A DNA stretch of 64,000 nt from Bradyrhizobium sp. CB82 (GCF_029714405.1 NZ_CP121650.1:6329001-6393000), one strand, 5' to 3'; positions 26,118 through 36,092 are shown, counted from the first letter of the stretch. Notes: generated by a model not told the origin, from the letters alone. Translations and numbers: made by a program.

Positions 26118-27359
26118 ATGGACGAAACAACACCGGTCGGAGCAACCAACCCGACGGTGGCCCTGCCGGGCGGGAGCCGCGGCAGCACCCAGACGGGTAT
26201 GAGGCTGTATAATGAGCGCCTGATCCTCTCCCTTATCCGGCGCCATCGCAGTCTCGCCAAAGTCGAGATCGCGCGCCTGACTGGTCTTTCGACCCAAACG
26301 ACGACGGTGATCATCAATCGGTTGGAAGCCGATGGCCTGGTGCTCGCAGGCGAACCGCAGCGAGGCCGCATCGGCCAACCTTCCGTTCCCTACTCGCTCA
26401 ACCCGGCCGGCGCTTTTGGTCTCGGTCTGATGATCGGCCGGCGCAGCTCCGATCTGGTGTTGATGGACTTCACCGCCGGAATCCGCGCCAGACGCCGCGC
26501 GATCTATTCATTCCCCGTGCCAGAAGACATCATGGCATTTGCCGAGCGCGAGATGCCGGATCTTCTCGCCGAATTGCCTGAAGCCCAGCATGGCCGGATC
26601 AGCGGCATTGGTGTCGCGATGCCGTTCGAGTTGTGGAACTGGGAAGCCGATCTGCAAACGCCACCCGGCGTGCTCGGCAAGTGGCGTGACTTCGACGTAG
26701 CAGCTGAACTCTCGCGCCGCTTCGGCGCTTGGCCGGTGCACGTCTGCAACGACGCGACTTCGGCCTGTGCGGCCGAACTCACCTTCGGTGCCGGCGCAGC
26801 GTACCGGGATTTCGCCTACTTCTACATTGGCGCCTTCATCGGCGGCGGTATCGTTCTGAACGGAAGCCTCTTCCCCGGCCGCAGCGGCAACGCCGGCGCG
26901 CTTGGCTCCATGCCGATCATGCGACGGGACGAACATGGTGAGTCGAGCCTTCAGCAATTGATCCGCACTGCCTCCATCTATCAGCTGGAGCGACAACTGA
27001 TCGCCGCCGGTCGACGCGGCACCGATATCTGGCTCTCGCCCGACGATTGGTCGAGTTTCGAGGAGCCGCTCGATGCGTGGGTTGCGGGAGCGGCCGAGGC
27101 CCTGGCGCAGGCCATCGCCGCATTGCTGGCTGTGATCGACTTTGAAGCCGTCATCATCGACGGAGCCTTTCCGCTCGATGTGCGCCGTCGTCTCGTCGAG
27201 CGCACAAACGAATATTGGGCCCGCATGGACCGGCAGGGCCTCACCGATGCCGTGGTGGTGGAAGGCTCGATCGGGCGTGATGCACGCGCGATCGGCGGTG
27301 CGGCCTTGCCGCTGCTCGCAGCGTTCGCTCGCGATCACGACGTTCTCTTCAAGGATTGA
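26118..27359 (+). CDS. frcR: ROK-family transcriptional regulator
   Basis: 413 residues. An N-terminal MarR-like winged helix (LYNERLILSLIRRHRSLAKV, IARLTGLSTQTTTVIINRLE) binds DNA. The C-terminal sugar-kinase-like ROK domain has VHVCNDATSACAAE and IGAFIGGGIVLNGSLFPGRS. The usual ROK zinc motif (CxCGxxGC) is absent: the corresponding region reads SLQQLIRTASIYQLE. FrcR-type regulators sense intracellular sugar or sugar phosphate and control frc genes. It leads an operon with kinase, zwf and edd, so it probably autoregulates that operon. Confidence 0.85.
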   Translation: MDETTPVGATNPTVALPGGSRGSTQTGMRLYNERLILSLIRRHRSLAKVEIARLTGLSTQTTTVIINRLEADGLVLAGEPQRGRIGQPSVPYSLNPAGAFGLGLMIGRRSSDLVLMDFTAGIRARRRAIYSFPVPEDIMAFAEREMPDLLAELPEAQHGRISGIGVAMPFELWNWEADLQTPPGVLGKWRDFDVAAELSRRFGAWPVHVCNDATSACAAELTFGAGAAYRDFAYFYIGAFIGGGIVLNGSLFPGRSGNAGALGSMPIMRRDEHGESSLQQLIRTASIYQLERQLIAAGRRGTDIWLSPDDWSSFEEPLDAWVAGAAEALAQAIAALLAVIDFEAVIIDGAFPLDVRRRLVERTNEYWARMDRQGLTDAVVVEGSIGRDARAIGGAALPLLAAFARDHDVLFKD

Positions 27360-27457
27360 GCATGATCGACGGCATGGTTCTCCACTCCGAGCGCATTATC
27401 GTGCGTGGTACGGATCCTTCTTCCCGCAAGTCCCTGACAGACTCGAGGCTTGTCGCG

Positions 27458-28432
27458 ATGAACAAGGGTGACGTCGTGATCCTTGTCTGTGGCGAAGCCC
27501 TGATCGATCTGTTTGTGACCAGGTCCGGCCGGTCCGAAATGTCGGCCCGTGCCGTTGCCGGTGGCTCTCCCTTCAATGTCGCGATCGGTCTCGCTCGGCT
27601 TGGCGTGCGAACGGCCTTCCTGAGCGGCATCTCGCGCGATCACTTCGGCGCGTTCCTCGCGGACAGGCTGGCTGGCGAAGGCGTTGATGACAGCTTTCTC
27701 GTGCGCACCGACAGGCCGTCCACGATCTCGATCGTAGCGACGACCGACGACGGTCAACCGAACTACGCTTTCCATGGCGATGGGGCGGCAGATCGGTCGC
27801 TTCAGCTCAAAGACCTGCCCGGCATGTTGCCGGACGACGTTCAGGCTTTGACTTTCGGTTCCTTTTCCATGGCTGTCGAGCCGGTCGGCACCACATTTGC
27901 TGCTCTCGCCGAGCGCGAGCGTGCACGCCGCGTCATCAGCGTCGACGCGAACGTCCGTCCGACCGTCGTCAGCGATATGCAAAGCTGGGCAGTTGCCGCG
28001 GAACGTTTTTACCGGACGGCCACGATGATCAAGGCGAGCGACGAGGATATTCGCCTCGCGTGGGGCGGTCGTGTCTCAATTGCCGATGCGGCCGCCTATT
28101 GGCTCAAGTGTGGCGCGCGCCTCGTGGTGGTGACCGAGGGAGCGAAGGGGGCAACCGCCTTTTCCGCCGCTGGCAGCGTTTCAGTGCCGGGTCGTTCCGT
28201 GGTCGTGCGCGACACCGTGGGCGCCGGCGACACATTCCACGCCGCACTGCTTGCGCAGCTTGCGAAAACCGGCAGGCTCCATCCCGAGTCCATCGCGGCG
28301 CTCGACCTGCCCGCAATCCGCGAGTTGCTTGCTTACGCAGCGGCTGCCGCCGCCATCACGGTTTCCCGCGATGGTGCCGACCTGCCGACCACCACCGAGA
28401 TCGATGCGAGTACGGAGCCATGCCATGCTTGA
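27458..28432 (+). CDS. frcK: PfkB-family sugar kinase (fructokinase-like)
   Basis: 324 residues from MNKGDVVILVCGEALIDLFV; GAGG lies 9 bases before this ATG. An upstream start at 27356 (TTG) or 27362 is possible and would overlap or abut frcR. PfkB signatures are GGSPFNVAIGLARLG and DTVGAGDTFHAALLAQL, the latter with the catalytic Asp. It phosphorylates a sugar, most likely fructose to fructose 6-phosphate, given the transporter next door. Note that in Sinorhizobium frcK follows frcA, whereas here the kinase sits in the regulator's operon. Confidence 0.85.
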   Translation: MNKGDVVILVCGEALIDLFVTRSGRSEMSARAVAGGSPFNVAIGLARLGVRTAFLSGISRDHFGAFLADRLAGEGVDDSFLVRTDRPSTISIVATTDDGQPNYAFHGDGAADRSLQLKDLPGMLPDDVQALTFGSFSMAVEPVGTTFAALAERERARRVISVDANVRPTVVSDMQSWAVAAERFYRTATMIKASDEDIRLAWGGRVSIADAAAYWLKCGARLVVVTEGAKGATAFSAAGSVSVPGRSVVVRDTVGAGDTFHAALLAQLAKTGRLHPESIAALDLPAIRELLAYAAAAAAITVSRDGADLPTTTEIDASTEPCHA

Positions 28433-28490
28433 CAGAGTGACGGACGCAACGGGCCACATCAGAGGGGCTCCAATTGAAAAGGCTTCGCCT

Positions 28491-29969
28491 ATGACCAGCC
28501 GCGTGATTCCCGTGGCTCCCTTCGTCCTGACCGTCTTCGGAGCGACGGGCGATCTGGCGTGCCGCAAGCTGTTGCCGGCGCTGTTTCGTCGCGATTTTGC
28601 CGGCCAGCTACCGGAGGAAGCGACTATTTTCGGCGTCGCGCGCGGCGCAATGCGGCGGGATGATTTCCTCGCCATGGTGCGAGCGGCGATCATGAAATAT
28701 GTGCCGGCATCGGAAACCGCCGGACCCGAACTCGATCGCTTCCTGGGCCGCATCTCCTACATGGCTGCCGATGCAGAGAGTGAGAATGGTTGGCCCGAAC
28801 TCGCAGCCGCCTTGTCGGCCTACGCGGAACGCATTCAGGTCCATTATCTGGCGACGGCACCGCATCTGTTCGGACCGATCTGCGAACGGCTGGGTCACTA
28901 CGGTCTTTCAAAAGGCGATTCCCGCATCGTTATCGAGAAGCCGATCGGCAAGGATCTCGAGTCCGCAATCCGGCTCAATCAAACCATCGGCATGATTTTC
29001 CCGGAGGAACGCGTCTACCGGATCGATCACTATCTCGGCAAGGAGACGGTGCAGAATTTGATGGCGCTACGGTTCGCCAATGCGTTGTTCGAACCGCTGT
29101 GGAATGCCGCTCACATCGACCATGTGCAAATTACGGTCGCTGAATCCATCGGCGTGGAGGAACGCGGCACTTACTACGACAAGTCCGGCGCCCTGCGCGA
29201 CATGGTGCAGAACCATCTCCTCCAGCTGCTCTGTCTGGTGGCGATGGAGCCGCCACATTCGCTCGAAGCCGACGCCGTGCGCGACGAGAAGCTCAAGATC
29301 CTGAAATCGCTCGAACGGATCGACGAAACAAACGCGGCATTGCTGACCGTGCCGGGTCAATACCGCGCCGGCGCATGCGATGGGGTCGCGGTTCCGGGTT
29401 ATGCGGAAGAGATCACCGATCGCCCAAGCGCGACCGAAACTTTCGTTGCGCTCAAGGCAGCCGTTGCCAATTGGCGCTGGACCGGCGTTCCCTTCTACCT
29501 GCGCACCGGAAAGCGACTGCAGCAACGCAGTTCCGAGATCGTCGTGACCTTCAGGAAAGTTCCGCATTCGATCTTCAATTCGAATTCGGGAAAAGCCGTT
29601 CAGACGCGGCTCGTGATCCGCCTGCAGCCCGACGAGGGAATCAAGCTCTGGCTCATGATCAAGGAGCCCGGGCCGGGCGGCATGCGGTTGCAATATGTCC
29701 CCCTCGACATGAGCTTTGCCGAAGCATTCGACGTCTCGGTACCGGACGCTTACGAACGGCTGTTGATGGATGTGGTCCGCGGAGACGCGACCTTGTTCAT
29801 GCGCCGGGACGAAGTCGAGGCGGCATGGCGCTGGATTGACCCGATCCGTCAGGCGTGGAGCCAGATGAACGAAATCCCGCGCCCCTATGTTGCCGGCAGC
29901 TGGGGCCCCTCCGCGGCCGTCGCACTGATCGAGCGCGACGGCCGAACATGGATGGAGGACGGTCCATGA
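28491..29969 (+). CDS. zwf: Glucose-6-phosphate 1-dehydrogenase
   Basis: 492 residues from [11 protein letters not shown], the length and start that best fit rhizobial Zwf. An ATG at 28425 overlapping the kinase end with GGAG upstream is an alternative. The NADP site is [17 protein letters not shown]. The active site is [20 protein letters not shown] with the catalytic His/Asp/Lys set. EKPIGKD and the C-terminal [20 protein letters not shown] are also diagnostic. It oxidises glucose 6-phosphate to 6-phosphogluconolactone, feeding the Entner-Doudoroff pathway with edd downstream. Confidence 0.95.
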   Translation: MTSRVIPVAPFVLTVFGATGDLACRKLLPALFRRDFAGQLPEEATIFGVARGAMRRDDFLAMVRAAIMKYVPASETAGPELDRFLGRISYMAADAESENGWPELAAALSAYAERIQVHYLATAPHLFGPICERLGHYGLSKGDSRIVIEKPIGKDLESAIRLNQTIGMIFPEERVYRIDHYLGKETVQNLMALRFANALFEPLWNAAHIDHVQITVAESIGVEERGTYYDKSGALRDMVQNHLLQLLCLVAMEPPHSLEADAVRDEKLKILKSLERIDETNAALLTVPGQYRAGACDGVAVPGYAEEITDRPSATETFVALKAAVANWRWTGVPFYLRTGKRLQQRSSEIVVTFRKVPHSIFNSNSGKAVQTRLVIRLQPDEGIKLWLMIKEPGPGGMRLQYVPLDMSFAEAFDVSVPDAYERLLMDVVRGDATLFMRRDEVEAAWRWIDPIRQAWSQMNEIPRPYVAGSWGPSAAVALIERDGRTWMEDGP

Positions 29970-30018
29970 TTGCCGAGCAGCGCGCAATCGATGCTCAGTC
30001 CGCAAACAGGAGGCTTGT

Positions 30019-31848
30019 ATGACGATCGAAGCAAGGATCAATGCGCGGGTCGCCGAAGTGACGGATCGCATCGCTCGGCGCAGTCACGACAGCCGAGCAC
30101 GCTATCTCGACCGCATTGCGAACGCGGCGAGCACGCCAGTGCGGCGGCGACTGGGATGCGCCAACCAGGCCCACGCCTTCGCGGCTTGCGGGGGGCACGA
30201 CAAGAAGCTGATGCAGGATGGCCATGTCCCCAGCCTCGGAATTGTCACGGCCTACAACGATATGCTCTCGGCCCACCAGCCCTACGAGCGTTTCCCTGAA
30301 CTCATCCGACAGGCTGCGCGTGCAGCGGGTGGTGTTGCCCAGGTCGCAGGCGGCGTTCCGGCGATGTGCGACGGCATCACGCAAGGCGAGGCGGGAATGG
30401 AGCTCTCGCTGTTCTCGCGCGAGGTCATCGCCTTGTCCACCGCGATCGCGCTGTCGCATCAAACCTTCGACGCCGCGGTGTTTCTCGGCATTTGCGACAA
30501 AATCGTGCCGGGACTTGTTATCGGCGCGCTCTCGTTCGGACATTTGCCTGCGGTCTTCATTCCGTCGGGACCGATGACCTCGGGCCTGGCCAACAGCGAA
30601 AAAGCGAAAATCCGGCAGGCCTACGCGGAAGGAAAGCTGGGCCGCGAAGCTCTGCTGGAAGCAGAGGCGAAGGCCTACCACGGCGCGGGGACGTGCACGT
30701 TTTACGGGACGGCCAACACCAACCAGATGCTGATGGAGATCATGGGCCTGCAGCTTCCGGGCTCATCTTTCGTGAACCCCAACACGCCTTTGCGCGATGC
30801 GCTGACTCGCGCGGCGACCGAGCGAGCATTGGACATCACCTCGCTCGGCAACCAACCCATCCCGATTGGCCACGTGCTCGACGAGCGCGCCTTCGTCAAC
30901 GGCATCGTGGGGCTGCACGCCACTGGCGGCTCGACCAATCTGACGCTGCATCTGGTCGCCATGGCTGCGGCGGCCGGCCTCGCCCTTACGTGGGACGACT
31001 TTGCCGACCTCGCGCAGGTGACGCCACTGATCGCGCGGATCTATCCCAACGGCTCCGCAGACGTGAACCATTTTCATGCCGCCGGCGGAATGAGCTTCTT
31101 GATCCGGGAATTGCTTGCTGCCGGGCTCCTGCACCGCGACGTCTTGACCGTCTGCGGCGCCGGACTCGATGCGTACCTGCAGGAGCCGCTGCTCGAGGCC
31201 GACGGCACGTTGACGTGGCGCGACGGACCGGCTGGAAGCGGCGATTCCGCCGTGCTGCGCGGGATCGCTGATCCGTTCCAAGCAGCCGGCGGCCTTCAGC
31301 TTCTGACGGGCAATCTCGGACGCGCGGTCGTCAAGACATCTGCGGTCGCACCGCAACGCCACGTCATCGAAGCGCCGGCTCGCGTCTTCCATTCCCAGGA
31401 GGATCTGCAACGGAGCTTCGCTGCGGGTGAGCTCACGGGTGATGTGGTCGCGGTGGTACGCTTCCAGGGTCCGAAAGCAAACGGCATGCCGGAGTTGCAC
31501 AAGCTGATGCCGCTCCTTGGCGTGCTTCAGGATCGCGGACTGAGGGTCGCGCTTGTCACAGATGGGCGGCTTTCGGGCGCCTCGGGCAAGGTTCCTGCAG
31601 CCATTCACGTCACCCCTGAAGCGGCGGATGGCGGTGCGATTGCGCGGATTCGCGATGGCGACCTCATTCGGCTCGACGCCGTCACCGGTCAGCTTGACGT
31701 GCTCGTCGCCCCGAGCGAGTGGGACGCGCGAGCCTGCGCGCAAGCCGATCTCTCCACCGCGCATGTAGGAATCGGCCGTGAACTCTTCGGCTTCTTCCGC
31801 GAGCGCGTCAGTTGCGCAGATCGCGGCGCCAGCGTTTTTGTATCCTAA
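30019..31848 (+). CDS. edd: Phosphogluconate dehydratase
   Basis: 609 residues, the full family length, with an AGGAGG site ahead of the ATG. Iron-sulfur Cys blocks are visible: [31 protein letters not shown] and [19 protein letters not shown]. The catalytic end includes [20 protein letters not shown]. It converts 6-phosphogluconate to KDPG. The 6-phosphogluconolactonase (pgl) that often lies between zwf and edd is missing here, as is eda downstream; both are presumably elsewhere. Confidence 0.96.
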   Translation: MTIEARINARVAEVTDRIARRSHDSRARYLDRIANAASTPVRRRLGCANQAHAFAACGGHDKKLMQDGHVPSLGIVTAYNDMLSAHQPYERFPELIRQAARAAGGVAQVAGGVPAMCDGITQGEAGMELSLFSREVIALSTAIALSHQTFDAAVFLGICDKIVPGLVIGALSFGHLPAVFIPSGPMTSGLANSEKAKIRQAYAEGKLGREALLEAEAKAYHGAGTCTFYGTANTNQMLMEIMGLQLPGSSFVNPNTPLRDALTRAATERALDITSLGNQPIPIGHVLDERAFVNGIVGLHATGGSTNLTLHLVAMAAAAGLALTWDDFADLAQVTPLIARIYPNGSADVNHFHAAGGMSFLIRELLAAGLLHRDVLTVCGAGLDAYLQEPLLEADGTLTWRDGPAGSGDSAVLRGIADPFQAAGGLQLLTGNLGRAVVKTSAVAPQRHVIEAPARVFHSQEDLQRSFAAGELTGDVVAVVRFQGPKANGMPELHKLMPLLGVLQDRGLRVALVTDGRLSGASGKVPAAIHVTPEAADGGAIARIRDGDLIRLDAVTGQLDVLVAPSEWDARACAQADLSTAHVGIGRELFGFFRERVSCADRGASVFVS

Positions 31849-31884
31849 AGCGTGATGAGATTAAGTCCGATCAGTCGCGTGGGG

Positions 31885-32014
31885 CACCTCTCCCCAGCGG
31901 GGAGAGGTCGGATTGCGAAGCAATCCGGGTGAGGGCCGCAGCACTTATTGAGACTGTAACCCTCATCCGGATCGCATCTGTCGATGCGATCCGACCTCTC
32001 CCTCCGGGAGAGGT
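31885..32014. repeat. Intergenic inverted-repeat pair (CTCTCCCC...GGGGAGAG type)
   Basis: Unit 1 (31885-31935) is CACCTCTCCCC-AGC-GGGGAGAGGT followed by CGGATTGCGAAGCAATCCGG and GTGAGGG. Unit 2 (31960-32014) is its mirror: CCCTCATCCGG, a GATCGCAT...ATGCGATC hairpin, CCGACCTCTCCC-TCC-GGGAGAGGTG. This is a known style of interspersed element in Bradyrhizobium. It sits between convergent edd and the CoA-transferase gene and could end transcription in both directions. Confidence 0.75.
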
Positions 32015-32083
32015 GAATCCTCGGCATCGCACCGATTCAACCAAAACTCATCCCGCTTTGGACGCAATGGATGGCCGTACCCG

Positions 32084-33271
32084 CTAAATGATGCCGCCTC
32101 GCCGGAGCGCCGCAATCGCGGCCGCGTCATAGCCGAGTTCGGTCAGGACGACATCCGTATGCTCGCCGAGCGTCGGCGGACGCGTCGCGATCTCGCCCGG
32201 CGTTTCCGACAACCGGACGGCGGCTCGTACCACCGGCGCGGGTTTCGGCAAGCCCGGATAATCGACGTCCTGCATGAAGCCGGTGGCGCGAATATGCGGA
32301 TGATCCAGCGCCTGTTGCGGGCTCAGGACGGGGCCGGCTGGAATCATCGCACGTCCCAGCGTGTCGACCGCCTCCTGCGTGGTGCGCTCGGCGCACCAGC
32401 GCGCCATCCGCTCGCTGATGATGGGGCCATTGTCGCCGCGCTTGATATCGTCGGCAAAGCGCGGATCGCCGAGCCATTTGTCTTCCTCACCCATGAGCCT
32501 CGCCCAGCGAACGAACAGCGGATGACCCGTGACCTGGCACAGCACCCAGCCGTCTTTGGTGCGGTAGATGTCGGCCGGCGCGGCGGTCTGGCCGAGATTG
32601 CCAGTCGGAACGCGGTTGACGTTAATCACCGCCTGTTCGATCAGCGTTGCATTGGTGAAGGAGAGCGCGGTGGCAAGCAATGCGCCCTCGACGACCTGGC
32701 CGCGCCCGGATTTGCCGCGCTCGATCAGCGCGGCAAGCGTTCCGAACGCGCAATGCAACGCAGTTCCAAAATCAACCCAGTTCACGGCGGCCCGGTAAGG
32801 TGGATCGCCGGCGCCCGTCATGTACACCGATCCCGACATGACCTGCCCGACACCGTCGAAGCCAACGCGGTCGGACCAGGGCCCCGGCCCGCCGAACGCA
32901 GTTGCCGTCGTCAGGATGATGTCCGGCTTGATCGCCTTGAGGGCGTCGTAGTCGAGCTTCATCGCGCGCAGAGTCTGTGGCGGCAGGTTGGCGACGACCA
33001 CGTCCGCGGTCGCGACAAGACGGCGCATCACCTCCTGCCCTTCCGGCTTCATCGGATCGAGCGTGATGCACTTCTTGTTGCGGTTGATCTGTAGAAACAG
33101 CGCGCCTTCACCGCCTTCGCCGACCGGCGCCACGAAGCGATCTTCGCTGCCATCGCGCTTTTCCACGCGAATGACTTCGGCGCCGAACTCGGCCAGCAAT
33201 GTCGCGCAATACGGCCCCGCGATATAGCGCCCGAAATCGAGGACGCGCACGCCCTCCAGAACTCCCCCCAT
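32084..33271 (-). CDS. CaiB/BaiF family CoA-transferase
   Basis: 395 residues, standard for class III CoA-transferases. Family blocks are LEGVRVLDFGRYIAGPYCAT, LLAEFGAEVIRVEKRDGSEDR, LFLQINRNKKCITLD, GFDGVGQVMSG and GDPPYRAAVNWVDFGTALHC, where the Asp is the likely catalytic residue. It moves CoA between carboxylic acids in the cytoplasm; donor and acceptor are not evident. It is divergent from the VOC dioxygenase-like gene, with 162 bases between, which may point to a shared aromatic or organic acid pathway. Confidence 0.9.
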   Translation of the reverse strand: MGGVLEGVRVLDFGRYIAGPYCATLLAEFGAEVIRVEKRDGSEDRFVAPVGEGGEGALFLQINRNKKCITLDPMKPEGQEVMRRLVATADVVVANLPPQTLRAMKLDYDALKAIKPDIILTTATAFGGPGPWSDRVGFDGVGQVMSGSVYMTGAGDPPYRAAVNWVDFGTALHCAFGTLAALIERGKSGRGQVVEGALLATALSFTNATLIEQAVINVNRVPTGNLGQTAAPADIYRTKDGWVLCQVTGHPLFVRWARLMGEEDKWLGDPRFADDIKRGDNGPIISERMARWCAERTTQEAVDTLGRAMIPAGPVLSPQQALDHPHIRATGFMQDVDYPGLPKPAPVVRAAVRLSETPGEIATRPPTLGEHTDVVLTELGYDAAAIAALRRGGII

Positions 33272-33433
33272 CGATTTCTTCCCTTGTGTTTCTTGTCAGA
33301 TTACAGGGAACGGTTGCCACGGCAAGGTGGCAACCGCCAGCCTCGGCCAGCAGAAGTGATCGCCCAATGGTTAGACTGGTCGACGTTCCGCATTAGTATG
33401 GCCTGTCCGTCATCCCTACCCAGAGCCGCATCC

Positions 33434-34321
33434 ATGCCTCAACAGTTCGATCGATCTGCTGAAGATCTCGGCAACGCGATTCATCTCGAGCACGTCAACG
33501 TCCAGGTCCCGGACCAGCGCCTCGCCACCTTATTCTACGTCGCGGGACTTGGGCTCACCCGCGATCCCTATCTGATGGTGTCCGAGACCAACATGTGGAT
33601 CAATGCCGGTCGGAGCCAGTTTCACTTGCCGAGCGGCAAGCCGCAGGTGTTGCGCGGTCATGTCGGGCTGGTCATCGCGGGCCGTGAGGCGCTGCTGGCC
33701 CGATTGGCATCGGTCGCCAAAAAGCTCGAGGGCACGGCGTTCGCGTTCGCCGAGCACAACGACTATGTCGAGGCGACCTGTCCGTGGGGCAATCGCCTGC
33801 GCTGCCATGAGCCGGATGCGGCGCGCTTCGGGCGCATCGCGCTCGGCATCCCCTATGTCGAATTCGAGGTGCCGGCCGGATCTACACCTGGAATTTGCGC
33901 CTTCTATCGCGAGATCATGGGCATGCCCGCCAGCTTGCGGAACGGCGACGGCCAGGTTGCCGCGGTGAAGGCCGGCCGCGGCCAGCATCTCTTGTTCCGC
34001 GAGACCGACCGCCCCCAGCCGGACTACGACGGCCACCATGTGCAGATGTACATCACCGATTTCTCCGGTCCTTACCGACGGCTATCGGCGCGCAACCTGA
34101 TCTCGCGCGAGGACAACCAGTACCAGTACCGGTTTTGCGACATCGTCGATCTCGACAGCGGCAAGCGTCTCTTCACCGTCGAGCACGAGGTACGCAGCGC
34201 GACCCACCCGATGTTCATGCGGCCGATGGTCAACCGCAATCCGGCGCTGACGAACCGCAACTACGCTTTCGGCCACGATCAATCGCCCTGGGCGATGGGA
34301 CCGGACCAATACGAGGGATAG
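33434..34321 (+). CDS. VOC family protein, extradiol dioxygenase-like
   Basis: 295 residues from MPQQFDRSAEDLG; upstream ATGs in frame have no better ribosome site. Two VOC modules are seen: AIHLEHVNVQVPDQRLATLF with FHLPSGKPQVLRGHVGLVI, and IALGIPYVEFEVP with GQHLLFRETDR and DYDGHHVQMYITDF. The His in EHVNV, His in GHVGL and Glu in the second module could bind metal. The protein may be an extradiol-type dioxygenase or isomerase; substrate unknown. Confidence 0.75.
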   Translation: MPQQFDRSAEDLGNAIHLEHVNVQVPDQRLATLFYVAGLGLTRDPYLMVSETNMWINAGRSQFHLPSGKPQVLRGHVGLVIAGREALLARLASVAKKLEGTAFAFAEHNDYVEATCPWGNRLRCHEPDAARFGRIALGIPYVEFEVPAGSTPGICAFYREIMGMPASLRNGDGQVAAVKAGRGQHLLFRETDRPQPDYDGHHVQMYITDFSGPYRRLSARNLISREDNQYQYRFCDIVDLDSGKRLFTVEHEVRSATHPMFMRPMVNRNPALTNRNYAFGHDQSPWAMGPDQYEG

Positions 34322-34798
34322 GGAGCGATAAGGATTGCACTCGGCAAAGGCCGGCGGCAGGAAAGTCCGAATGGTTGAATCTGGCTACGGCTGGCCGGGC
34401 CAGTCGGATTCTATAATGATTTCAATGTGCTACGGACCTGTCTTCGATGGCAGGCGGGATCACGTCCACGCGCGGCGGACACCCGTTTTTCAAGTTTTGG
34501 CCACTGGGCTCACCGGCCAACTGGCGCTCGCGCGCCATGAAAGCACCGAAGCCAAAGCAATTGACCGAACAGGACGTCCGGCGACTGGTCAGGCTCGCCC
34601 GGCAGGAGGGTGTCGAAAACCGCTTCACACTTCTCCGGATGAGGCTCCAGGCCATTCGGCACCGGAAGAGCATCCGATCTGTTGCAGCGCAATGCGCGGC
34701 ATCGGCCACGGCTAACTCTTTATATCCATGGCTTTCTCACCGCAAAGGCTCAGAGTTCCCCGCATCAAGCGAAGCCTACTCTTTCCGGCGGAGGCCCC
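34322..34798. other. Intergenic stretch; possible short coding remnant
   Basis: A plus-strand frame from the ATG at 34537 encodes QLTEQDVRRLVRLARQEGVE and ENRFTLLRMRLQAIRHRKS before losing gene-like character, and it overlaps the next gene in another frame. It may be a decayed small gene; I recognise no family. The first 200 bases show nothing else. Confidence 0.35.
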
Positions 34799-35116
34799 AT
34801 GAGTCGCTCACCCTCGATCGTGCCGCATGTGCCAGCCAACAGTGACGTCTACCTCGTGCTTGAAGACTTCGGCGGCCGGCTCGGGTGTGCCTGGTGCGAG
34901 ACTGCCGAAGAGGACGCGAATCGCGCCACGCTGGTGCGGCACCTGATCGAGGGCCAATACGAACATCCCATCCGCATCGTTGCCTTCAATCCGATAGAGG
35001 GATGGTCGCGAGACGTGACTGCGGACATCGCCGATGAGATTCGCCGCCGCTTCGTCGAGCTCGACGACGCGGCGCCATCCCTGCTGGAGTTTCTGGACAG
35101 AGCTGCCAGCCGCTGA
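34799..35116 (+). CDS. Conserved hypothetical protein, 105 residues
   Basis: GGAGG lies 5 bases before the ATG. The protein begins MSRSPSIVPHVPANSDVYLV and contains LEDFGGRLGCAWCETAEEDA, IEGQYEHPIRIVAFNPIEGW and SRDVTADIADEIRRR. I have seen this small soluble family in Bradyrhizobium, often in several copies per genome, but know no function. No signal peptide or membrane helix is present. Confidence 0.75.
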   Translation: MSRSPSIVPHVPANSDVYLVLEDFGGRLGCAWCETAEEDANRATLVRHLIEGQYEHPIRIVAFNPIEGWSRDVTADIADEIRRRFVELDDAAPSLLEFLDRAASR

Positions 35117-35234
35117 CGCAGGAATCCGCGTGTCCGCAGGCACCTGGTGCCGCGCGGCCTCTCGGCGGCGTCTTGGGGGCTTCCTCAAGAACCATGGGGC
35201 GCTATACTAACCCAATTGCGGTATCATTCTTTGT

Positions 35235-35441
35235 ATGGGGACGACCGTGTTGGACGATGAATTTAACAAGCAGCGCGCGAAAATATTGCGTGATCTCGCA
35301 GAGCAAGCCGATCCCTTCATCAAAATGCGTCTTCTGAAGCTTGTGGAGCGCTACGAACCCAAGCGACAGACCGCGGCAATTGACCAACAATTTTCAAGCC
35401 AGGCTCCAGCCGGACATCGAACATCGCGACATCACTTCTGA
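35235..35441 (+). CDS. Small hypothetical protein, 68 residues
   Basis: Starts MGTTVLDDEFNKQRAKILRD and continues with LAEQADPFIKMRLLKLVERY. The short helical core (FNKQRAxILRDLAExADPFxKxRLL) recurs in small rhizobial proteins of unknown function. The tail after residue 50 looks unstructured and may be a shifted end. Ribosome site is weak. Confidence 0.55.
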   Translation: MGTTVLDDEFNKQRAKILRDLAEQADPFIKMRLLKLVERYEPKRQTAAIDQQFSSQAPAGHRTSRHHF

Positions 35442-35777
35442 CTGATTGCGAGAGCCTTCTCTTTTGAAGCCAGCCAAGAATGAACTGGCGATCGAGAGCA
35501 AGAGGGTAGACACTCGGATCGACGAGCATCACGTCAGGCGCAGGTTTGAAAGTCGCGATTTCGCCATCCACGCGCTGGAGCTGCGTCATGCGATACGCTT
35601 TTGGGCAGACAGTCTCTCCTCAAGACCAGCTCTCGAAAGTCGCGCAGGAGAGCTGTGAGCGCGCGAAGACGCGAAGTTCGCGTTCAGAGCGAAACGCTGG
35701 CGCAGATCGGCAAGGAGTTGGTCACCGCCTCGGATATCACTCCTCGGTAGCACCAGCAGCGTGCGTCCGGCCGCGCC
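35442..35777. other. Intergenic stretch without a recognisable gene
   Basis: Short frames exist on both strands, including a minus-strand frame of 89 codons at 35320-35589 that crosses the preceding gene. None has a motif, ribosome site or neighbour support. Confidence 0.35.
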
Positions 35778-35885
35778 CTAAAGCCGTTTCCGTTCCGATT
35801 GAATCGGAACGGGTGCTCTAGACTTTAGTTTTGACGCGTTTTCTTCACGCGAACCGGTGTCCACTTCGCTGGAAAACGCTCTCTA
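35778..35885. repeat. Interspersed repeat (GTTCCGATTGAATCGGAAC ... GCGTTTTC type)
   Basis: The core palindrome CCGTTCCGATT-GAATCGGAACGG is followed by a CTCTAGACTTTAGTTTTGAC block, then GCGTTTTCTTCACGCGAACC and the closing CTTCGCTGGAAAACGCTCTAG. I recognise this as a repeat present in many copies in Bradyrhizobium and Rhodopseudomonas intergenic DNA. Its last bases reach the stop codon of the next small minus-strand ORF. Confidence 0.75.
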
Positions 35886-35987
35886 GCCCACAATGATCAG
35901 TGCGAGCAGACCGGAGCTGAGCAGAACGACGCCCGCGAGCGTAACCGCCAAAAAGGCAAGAGATGTGAATTCTTCACGCATGGACAT
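35883..35987 (-). CDS. Tiny membrane protein, 34 residues
   Basis: The frame begins MSMREEFTSLAFLAVTLAGV and continues as one hydrophobic helix to the end (VLLSSGLLALIIVG). A second in-frame ATG two codons on is an alternative start. No clear ribosome site is visible. It lies 12 bases after the next small ORF on the same strand, and its stop is inside the interspersed repeat. Confidence 0.45.
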   Translation of the reverse strand: MSMREEFTSLAFLAVTLAGVVLLSSGLLALIIVG

Positions 35988-35999
35988 ATGGCCCGGGAC

Positions 36000-36092
36000 T
36001 CACCACGCCCCGACCATCACAAGCGTGACGATGCTCAGAGCCGAGCAGCACAGAATGACGACTGGCGCGACTAGACTTTGGTGAGACCGCAT
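36000..36092 (-). CDS. Tiny membrane protein, 30 residues
   Basis: Starts MRSHQSLVAPVVILCCSALS and continues through IVTLVMVGAW, giving a single helix with a Cys-Cys pair in it. GGAG lies 9 bases before the ATG. Together with the 34-residue ORF just downstream it could form a small two-gene unit. Function unknown; many such one-helix proteins regulate larger membrane complexes. Confidence 0.5.
   Translation of the reverse strand: MRSHQSLVAPVVILCCSALSIVTLVMVGAW

Noticed and set aside
35320..35589. 89-codon minus-strand frame
   Set aside because: It crosses a better supported small plus-strand gene and has no recognised motif.
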